From Opitutaceae bacterium (lineage in GTDB: Bacteria > Verrucomicrobiota > Verrucomicrobiia > Opitutales > Opitutaceae): 64,000 nt of DNA. The notes under the pieces were generated by a model. That model saw only the letters and a list, made by a program, of their open reading frames with translations, was not told where the DNA came from and made no database searches. The stretch covers positions 1 through 64,000 of the forward strand of contig JAIXQE010000092.1 of the NCBI GenBank assembly GCA_027485815.1, in the 5' to 3' direction. Shown piece by piece: positions 57,476-64,000 of this stretch (its first letter is position 1; each line of letters begins with the position of its first letter). The translations under genes and the position numbers were made by a program.

Positions 57476-58909
57476 ATGCCGGCCCGCCCCACCCTCCTCT
57501 GCCTCGCCCTGCTGGCCCCCGCGCTCGCGGGTACTCCTCCCGCGACCCGCCCGACCGCGCCCCGCCCCAACGTCGTGCTGATCGTGGCCGACGACCTCGG
57601 CTACGGCGAACTCGGCAGCTACGGGGGCACCGAGATTCCCACCCCGCATCTCGACCGCCTCGCCGAGGAGGGCCTGCGCTTCACCCAGGGTTACGTGACC
57701 GCCTCCGTCTGCGCTCCCTCGCGCGCGGGCCTGCTGACCGGGCGCCAGCAGACGCGCTTCGGCTTTGAGGGCAACGCCATCGGCGCCGTCAACGCCGACC
57801 CGAAGGTGGGCCTCCCGGCCGGCGAGCGCACCCTCGCGCAGCACCTCCGGGCAACCGGCTACGCTACCGCCGCCATCGGCAAGTGGCACCTCGGCGGCAC
57901 CGCCGCGTACCACCCGCTCCGCCGCGGCTTCGACGAGTTCTATGGGTTCCTCCATGAGGGCCACTCGTACGCCCAGCGCCCCTGGAACGGCGGGATCAAC
58001 TGGTTGCGGCGCCTCCGCCTGCCCGACGGCGGCGAGGGCCGTTGGACCTCGCCGGACGGCCGCACGGTGTGGACGACCCACATGGGCACGCAAGAGCCGG
58101 ACTACGACGCCGATAACCCGCTGCTGCGCGGGAGCCAGCCGGTGGACGAACCCCAGCACCTGACCGACGCCCTGACGCGCGAGGCGTGCGACTTCATCGA
58201 GCGGCACGCCGGGCAGCCCTTTTTCCTCTACGTGGCCTACAACGCGGTGCACTCGCCGCTGCAGGCCACCGACCGCCACCTCGAGCGGTTCGCCCACCTG
58301 CCGGACCAGCACCGCCGGATCTTCGCCGCGCTCCTCGCGCAACTGGATGAAGGCGTGGGCGCGATCCTCACCCGCCTCCACTACCACGGCCTCGACGCCA
58401 ACACGCTCGTCGCCTTCCTCTCGGACAACGGCGGCGCGACGCGCGAGCTCACCTCCCGCAACACGCCCCTGCGCGGCGAGAAGGGCAGCCTGCTCGAGGG
58501 CGGGATCCGCGTGCCGTTCCTGGTTCGCTGGCCGGAGGGCTTGCCCGGCGGCCGCGCCGAAACCCGCCCGGTGTCCTCCCTCGATCTGGCGGCGACCATC
58601 CTGACCGCCGTCGGCCGTTCACCCGCGGAACTCGGGCTGGACGGCGAGGATCTCGCGGCCGCGCTCCGTCAACCGGCGCGGGAGCGGACCCTCCACTGGC
58701 GGATGGGCCCCCGGGCCGCGCTCCGGTCCGGCGACTGGAAGCTGGTGCGCGATCCCACCCGCGGCCGCGCCGCCGCCTGGCAACTGTACCACCTGGGGCG
58801 GGATCCAGGTGAGACCGAGGACCTCGCCGCCCGCGAACCCGCGCTCGTCCAGGAACTGGCGGCGCGCTGGGAAGCGTGGAACCGCACCCAGGCCGAGCCC
58901 CGCTGGTGA
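57476..58909 (+). CDS. Type I sulfatase, secreted
   Basis: PNVVLIVADDLGYGELGSYGG; CAPSRAGLLTGR. Confidence 0.93.
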   Translation: MPARPTLLCLALLAPALAGTPPATRPTAPRPNVVLIVADDLGYGELGSYGGTEIPTPHLDRLAEEGLRFTQGYVTASVCAPSRAGLLTGRQQTRFGFEGNAIGAVNADPKVGLPAGERTLAQHLRATGYATAAIGKWHLGGTAAYHPLRRGFDEFYGFLHEGHSYAQRPWNGGINWLRRLRLPDGGEGRWTSPDGRTVWTTHMGTQEPDYDADNPLLRGSQPVDEPQHLTDALTREACDFIERHAGQPFFLYVAYNAVHSPLQATDRHLERFAHLPDQHRRIFAALLAQLDEGVGAILTRLHYHGLDANTLVAFLSDNGGATRELTSRNTPLRGEKGSLLEGGIRVPFLVRWPEGLPGGRAETRPVSSLDLAATILTAVGRSPAELGLDGEDLAAALRQPARERTLHWRMGPRAALRSGDWKLVRDPTRGRAAAWQLYHLGRDPGETEDLAAREPALVQELAARWEAWNRTQAEPRW

Positions 58910-58919
58910 CCCTTTGCCG

Positions 58920-60461
58920 ATGAACCGCCTGCAACTCCTGCTCCTGCCCTGGCTGGCGCTCGCCGCGACCGCCGCCACCCCGGTCGAGGTCCGTCCCGAG
59001 CCGCTGCCGGGCGCGCGACCGCGCAACGTCATCCTCATCCTCGTCGACGACCACCGCTTCGACGCACTCGGCTTCCTCGGCCATCCGCTGGCGGAGACGC
59101 CGCACCTCGACTCGCTCGCGCGCAACGGCGTCCACGTGCGCAACGCGCTCGTCACGACCTCCCTCTGCTCCCCCAGCCGGGCGTCGATCCTCACCGGGCT
59201 GTACACGTTCCGGCATCGCGTGATCGACAACAACCGCGCCATCCCACCGGGCACGGTCTATTTCCCCCAATACCTCCAGCGGGCCGGCTACCGGACGGGC
59301 TTCTTCGGCAAGTGGCACATGGGCGGCGAGGGCGACCAGCCGCAGCCGGGCTTCGACCGCTGGGTGAGCTTCCGCGGGCAGGGCGAGTACCTGCCCCCCA
59401 GTCCGACCTACACCCTCAACGTGGACGGCCGCCGCGTGCCGCAGCGCGGGTATATCACCGACGAACTGACCGACTACGCGCTGGACTTCATTCGCGAGCA
59501 GCCCGCGGGCGGGAAGCCCTTCTTCCTCTACCTTTCCCACAAGGCGGTGCACGCCAACTTCACCCCGGCCGCGCGCCACGAGGGCAAGCTCAGCCACAAG
59601 ACCTGGCGCCGCCCCGCGGCGGCCACCGACCCGGCCACTCAGGCCGGCAAACCCCGCTGGCTCCGCGACCAGCGCAATTCGTGGCATGGCGTCGACTTCC
59701 CCTATCACAGCGACCTCGACATCGAGCGGTACTACAAGCGCTACTGCGAGACGCTCCTCGCGGTCGACGAGAGCGTCGGCCGCATCCTCGCCGAGCTGAA
59801 GGCCAAGGGAGTCCACGACGACACCCTGATCCTCTACATGGGGGACAACGGCTTCATGTTCGGGGAGCACGGGCTGATCGACAAGCGCGTCGCCTACGAG
59901 GCCTCGATCCGCATCCCGATGCTGATGCAGTGCCCCTCGCTGTTCCCGGGCGGCAAGGTCATCGACCAGGTGGTGGCCAACCTCGACGTGGCCCCGACCA
60001 TCCTCGAGGCGATGGGGCTCGCGACGCCCGGCCACATGGACGGCCGCAGCTTCCTGCCCCTCGCGCAGGGCCGCACGATCCCCTGGCGCGAGCATTTCCT
60101 CTACGTCTACTACTGGGAGAAGAACTTCCCCCAGTCGCCCACCGTCTTCGCCCTGCGGGGCGAGCGCTTCAAGTACATCACCTATTACGGACTGTGGGAC
60201 ACCGACGAGCTTTACGACCTCCAGGCGGACCCCGACGAGCAGCGCAACCTGCTGCACGATCCGGCGCACCGGGAGACGGCGGCCGCGATGGAGCGCCAGC
60301 TCTACGGGATGATGGGCGAGCTCGGCGGGATGGAGATTCCCCTCAACCCGCCGCTCGGCGCCTCGCAGAACAAGCGCCTGCGCGGGCGCGGCGGCGACCG
60401 CGCGGCGGACTTCCCGGCCCCGTTCGTCGTCGAACGCCCGATCAACGACAACGCGCGCTGA
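58920..60461 (+). CDS. Type I sulfatase, secreted
   Basis: RNVILILVDDHRFDALGFLGHP; CSPSRASILTG; YMGDNGFMFGEHGL. Confidence 0.93.
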   Translation: MNRLQLLLLPWLALAATAATPVEVRPEPLPGARPRNVILILVDDHRFDALGFLGHPLAETPHLDSLARNGVHVRNALVTTSLCSPSRASILTGLYTFRHRVIDNNRAIPPGTVYFPQYLQRAGYRTGFFGKWHMGGEGDQPQPGFDRWVSFRGQGEYLPPSPTYTLNVDGRRVPQRGYITDELTDYALDFIREQPAGGKPFFLYLSHKAVHANFTPAARHEGKLSHKTWRRPAAATDPATQAGKPRWLRDQRNSWHGVDFPYHSDLDIERYYKRYCETLLAVDESVGRILAELKAKGVHDDTLILYMGDNGFMFGEHGLIDKRVAYEASIRIPMLMQCPSLFPGGKVIDQVVANLDVAPTILEAMGLATPGHMDGRSFLPLAQGRTIPWREHFLYVYYWEKNFPQSPTVFALRGERFKYITYYGLWDTDELYDLQADPDEQRNLLHDPAHRETAAAMERQLYGMMGELGGMEIPLNPPLGASQNKRLRGRGGDRAADFPAPFVVERPINDNAR

Positions 60462-60477
60462 CGCCGGACGCCGCCCC

Positions 60478-61131
60478 TCAGGCGCGGAGGTCCACGACTT
60501 CCGCCCGGGGGAAGCGCACCTTGGGCGCCGCCGCATACTTGTCGCCCGCGGAACGGTAGCCGGCGGCGCACGCGACGACCGTGCCGTAACTCGTGCCGGC
60601 CAGGCCGAGGATCTCGTCGTACTTGCGCGGCTCGATGCCCTCCATCGGGCACGTGTCCACGCCGAGCAGCGCCGCCGCCAGCATGAACTGGCCAAGAGCG
60701 ATGTAGGCCTGGTGATCCTGCCACGTGTCGAGCGTGCCCTCGCGCCGCGCCCGCTCGACGCTGCCTTCCATCATCCCGCGGAACTTGGCGAGCGACTCCG
60801 TCGCCACGCCGCGCACCTCCGCGGTCCGCGCGACGTGCCGGTCGATATGCGCCGCATCCAGCTCGCGCCGGACCGCGAACACCACGAAATGCGAGCAGTC
60901 GCGCGGCTGGCTCTGGCCGTAGGATGCCGCCTGCAGCGACTCCCGCAACTCGGGCTGGGTGACCACGATGAACCGCCACGGCTGGAGCCCGAGCGAGGAA
61001 GGCGTCAGCACCAGGCTCGCCTCGAGCGCGGCCCAGATCGGCTCCGGGATGGAGCGCGCCGGGTCAAATTGCTTGGTGGCGTAGCGCCAGCGCAGCGCCT
61101 CGAGCAGGTGGGCGGGGGAAGACGGGTTCAT
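60478..61131 (-). CDS. Nitroreductase family protein
   Basis: LRWRYATKQFDPARSI, LTPSSLGLQPWRFIVVTQPELRE, GTSYGTVVACAAGYRSAGDKYA. Confidence 0.92.
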   Translation of the reverse strand: MNPSSPAHLLEALRWRYATKQFDPARSIPEPIWAALEASLVLTPSSLGLQPWRFIVVTQPELRESLQAASYGQSQPRDCSHFVVFAVRRELDAAHIDRHVARTAEVRGVATESLAKFRGMMEGSVERARREGTLDTWQDHQAYIALGQFMLAAALLGVDTCPMEGIEPRKYDEILGLAGTSYGTVVACAAGYRSAGDKYAAAPKVRFPRAEVVDLRA

Positions 61132-61186
61132 TGGTTCCAAGGTGGCGACGCTGCGCCCCGGGCCCCGCCGGCGCAAGCCGCGGCGC

Positions 61187-62149
61187 TCAGCGCTCCTCCC
61201 CCCACCGCCGCGCCAGCATCCCCCCGGCGACCAATTGCACGGTGTGGTAGACCATCAGCGGCAGCAGGATCATCCCGAGCGCCGGATGCGCGCCGAAGAT
61301 CAGCTTGGCCATCGGCACCCCGGCAGCGAGGGACTTCTTGGAGCCGCAGAACACCAGTGCGATGCGGTCCTCGCGCGCGAGACCGGCGAGCCGCGCCACC
61401 GCGGAAGCCGCCCCCAGCATCGCCGCCAGCACGCCCAGGCTCAAGGCCAGCACCAGCGCCAGCGCCCCGGGTCCCTGCCGGCTCCAGACGCCCTCCTGGA
61501 ACGAATCGCAGAAGGAGGTGTAGACCAAAAACAGGATCACACCGCGGTCGACGAGCCCGATCCGTGCCTTGCGCGCCGCGATCCACGACCCCCACCACGG
61601 CCGCAGCGCCTGGCCGGCCGCCAGTGGCAGCAGCAACCAACGCACCAGATCCCAGATGACGGGCCCCAACGGCCGCGTTTCCCCCGCCGCGCCCAACACC
61701 GCCGCCACCCAGAGGGGCGTCAGCACGATGCCCAGCAGGCTCGAGGCCGTCGCATTGAAGACGGATCCGGCGACGTTGCCCCGCGCCGCGGCGGTCATCG
61801 CAACCGACGAGGAGACCGTCGAGGGGGCCGCGCACAGGAAGAAGAGGCCGAGGCGGATCGGCTCGGCGATGTGCCCGGCCAACGCATGATGCAGGAACAG
61901 CCCGAGCAGCGGGAACAGGACGAAGACGCAGCCCTGGGCCAGCAGGTGGAGTCGCCAGTGCAGGATGCCCGCCCGCAGCGCACCGAAGGAAAGGGCGAGC
62001 CCGTGCAGGAAAAAGAGCAGCGCCACGCCGACCTTCGCGAGCAACTCCGGCCGGAGCGCGCCGCCGGTCGCCCCGGGCGCCGGCCAGAGCCACGCCAGCG
62101 CCGCGGCCGCGACCAGCCCGAGCAGGAATCCGTCCGGCCGGAACCTCAC
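61187..62149 (-). CDS. Bile acid:sodium symporter (SBF-like) family transporter
   Basis: LFFLCAAPSTVSSSVAMTAAARGNVAGSVFNATASSLLGI; ~9-10 TM segments. Confidence 0.88.
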   Translation of the reverse strand: MRFRPDGFLLGLVAAAALAWLWPAPGATGGALRPELLAKVGVALLFFLHGLALSFGALRAGILHWRLHLLAQGCVFVLFPLLGLFLHHALAGHIAEPIRLGLFFLCAAPSTVSSSVAMTAAARGNVAGSVFNATASSLLGIVLTPLWVAAVLGAAGETRPLGPVIWDLVRWLLLPLAAGQALRPWWGSWIAARKARIGLVDRGVILFLVYTSFCDSFQEGVWSRQGPGALALVLALSLGVLAAMLGAASAVARLAGLAREDRIALVFCGSKKSLAAGVPMAKLIFGAHPALGMILLPLMVYHTVQLVAGGMLARRWGEER

Positions 62150-63744
62150 CGCCGCCCTCCCAGCCGCTCACGGAAGCGCTGCCCGATCGCCGCGAGCTCC
62201 TCCCGGCCCTCAAGGCGGAGCAGCCAGAGCAACGACCCGTAGAAGCCGGCCGCGACGCCGATGGTGACCGCGAGCCCCGCGGCATCCGCGAGCAACCCGG
62301 CGGGCGCGAATCCCTGCCACGCAAGGTGGCCGGCCCGGACCACGCCGGCCATCGCGGCAGTCGCGACCAGGATCTTGCCGAGATCGCGCCGGAGGTGGTG
62401 GAACGCGAGTCCCGGGCGGCGCCGCGCCAGGATCCGCTGCAGGTGCACCGCCTGGACCGCCAGCGCCACGTTGCTGGCCACCGCCAGGCCCAGCGTCCCC
62501 CAGCGGCCCATGAGAAGCAGGCTGAGGCCGAGGTTGACGATGAAGCTGAGGGCGGCCGCGCGGACCGGGGTCGCGGTGTCCTTCTCCGCGTAAAAGGCGC
62601 GGAGCACCAGCGTGGTGAAGGCGAGGAACGGGAGGCCCGCGGCAAAGATGGCGAGGACCGGACGCATCGCGGCCGTGTCGGCGGGGCCGAATTCGCCGCG
62701 CTGGAACAGCACGCGCACGATCGGCTCGGCCAGCAACGCCAGCCCGGCCGCCGCGGGCAGGTTGATCACCAGGATCAGGCGCATCCCCTTACGGTACGAC
62801 GCCGCAAAGGCGTCCCATTCCCCCGCCGCCGCGTGCCGCGCGATGAGCGGGAACACGACGGTTGAGACCGCGAGCGTGAATACGCCGATGGGCAGCTCCA
62901 TCAGGCGCGTAGCCAGATTGAGGATCGCGACCGCCGAGTCGTTGAGCGACAGCCCCACGAGCCGGGAAACGGAGATGTTGATCAGGTGGATGGCCGAGCC
63001 GAAGACCGTCGGCGCCATCAGGCGCAGGATCTGCCGGAGCCCGTCATCGACCCCGAGGCCGAAGCGGGGGCGCCACCCCTCGCGCCGCAGGGCCAGGGCG
63101 GGCACGACGAGCTGCAGCAGGCCCCCGAGGAGGGTGCCGGCGCACAGCCAGAGCATCCGGCCCTCCGGGCTCGCCGCCCAGCCGCCGTACGCGGCGCCGG
63201 CGAGGCAGCCGATCATCGCCAAATTCAACCACACCGGCGACAGCGCCGGCTCCAGAAAACGGTTCAGCGTCTGCAGCGCCGCGCTGAAGACGGCCGCCAG
63301 ACAGATGCAGACGAGGTACGGAAACAGGATGACCGCCAGATCCGCCGCGACCAACCAGCGCTCCAGCGACGGCGCCACCTCGCTCCACCGTCCCCCGCCC
63401 ACGAGCCACCGCGGCACCAACGCCAGCCCCAGCATCCCGAGGGCCACGATGCCGCCCGTTACCACCAGCAGCCAGCTCGCGACCCGGTTGACGAGGAGGA
63501 AGGCCGCCTCGCGTTGCGCCGCCCGGATCTCCTGCTGCAGGGTGGGCACCAGCGCCGCCGTGAGCGCCCCCTCCCCGAGGAGCCGGCGGAACAGGTTCGG
63601 CAGCGTGAACGCGGTGTAGAACGCCGAGGCCAGCGCCTCGAGCCCGAACACCGCCGTCACCAGCGCGTCCCTTACCAGCCCGAGACAGCGCGACGCCAGG
63701 GTGGCGCCCGCCACCACCCCGATGTTCAGGAAGCTCTTGGACAC
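62146..63744 (-). CDS. murJ: Lipid II flippase MurJ (GTG start proposed)
   Basis: SKSFLNIGVVAGATLASRCLGLVRDALV, AFTLPNLFRRLLGEGALTAALVPTL; ORF track extends to a TTG at 63780. Confidence 0.93.
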   Translation of the reverse strand: MSKSFLNIGVVAGATLASRCLGLVRDALVTAVFGLEALASAFYTAFTLPNLFRRLLGEGALTAALVPTLQQEIRAAQREAAFLLVNRVASWLLVVTGGIVALGMLGLALVPRWLVGGGRWSEVAPSLERWLVAADLAVILFPYLVCICLAAVFSAALQTLNRFLEPALSPVWLNLAMIGCLAGAAYGGWAASPEGRMLWLCAGTLLGGLLQLVVPALALRREGWRPRFGLGVDDGLRQILRLMAPTVFGSAIHLINISVSRLVGLSLNDSAVAILNLATRLMELPIGVFTLAVSTVVFPLIARHAAAGEWDAFAASYRKGMRLILVINLPAAAGLALLAEPIVRVLFQRGEFGPADTAAMRPVLAIFAAGLPFLAFTTLVLRAFYAEKDTATPVRAAALSFIVNLGLSLLLMGRWGTLGLAVASNVALAVQAVHLQRILARRRPGLAFHHLRRDLGKILVATAAMAGVVRAGHLAWQGFAPAGLLADAAGLAVTIGVAAGFYGSLLWLLRLEGREELAAIGQRFRERLGGRR

Positions 63745-63806
63745 CCCCGCACTCTGCGGAACGACGCCACTCGCCCGCAAGACTTAGCCGGACTCATGCA
63801 GTTGAC

Positions 63807-64000
63807 TTAGGGTGCGGGCACGCCGCGACGCGCCGCCCAGCGATCCAGCGCCGCCGCGGTCGCCGCCTCGAGCGCGCGGCCGTCGGCCCAATCCCGCTCC
63901 CATTGGACGACGAGGGCTTCCCGGCGCCGGTCGGCTTCCAGCCCCGCCGGCAACGCGAACGCCTCCGCCAGGGTGAGCGCCGCGTTGCGATAGAAAGGGT
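63807..64000 (-). CDS. Partial CDS (C-terminal end only), function unknown
   Basis: Open minus frame ending at 63807: FYRNAALTLAEAFALPAGLEADRREALVVQWERDWADGRALEAATAAALDRWAARRGVPAP*. Confidence 0.5.
   Translation of the reverse strand, partial: PFYRNAALTLAEAFALPAGLEADRRREALVVQWERDWADGRALEAATAAALDRWAARRGVPAP

Noticed and set aside
58449-60695. 748-aa minus-strand ORF antisense to sulfatases
   Set aside because: Antisense artefact of GC codon bias; sulfatase signatures are on the plus strand.

Overview
A 64 kb high-GC, gene-dense bacterial chromosomal window. Gene content and style suggest Verrucomicrobiota, probably Opitutales/Opitutaceae (inference). I support about 51 protein-coding genes. 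No rRNA, tRNA, CRISPR array, transposase or prophage was recognised. Most content is housekeeping: purA-like 3' end, mpl, priA, proS, recJ, fused secDF, yajC, speA, potCDBA, ilvD, pgi, rsmI, ppx/gppA, rluD-like, adenosine deaminase, M29 aminopeptidase, lpxK, topoisomerase III, class II fba, rdgB, murJ. There are also three sulfatases, a GMC oxidoreductase and two ester-hydrolase genes. The most interesting locus is a complete SOS mutagenesis cassette, lexA-imuA-imuB-dnaE2 (18.8-24.9 kb). Its lexA start codon abuts a perfect 20-bp palindrome, TAGTGTCCACTTGGACACTA, a likely LexA operator with a variant TGTCC-N4-GGACA core. Other leads: an active S1C/PDZ protease translationally coupled to a trypsin-fold pseudoprotease; a possible attenuator with mutually exclusive hairpins between yajC and secDF; a strong intrinsic terminator embedded in the 5' coding end of a PQQ-repeat gene after fba; an NtrC-type regulator without its Fis DNA-binding domain; an anti-sigma-like/PAS fusion; a 54-aa lipoprotein missing from the ORF track; and a recurring TTGC-type promoter-like motif. 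Start codons were refined by eye from the supplied ORF track. All functional names are motif-based recognition without database searches.
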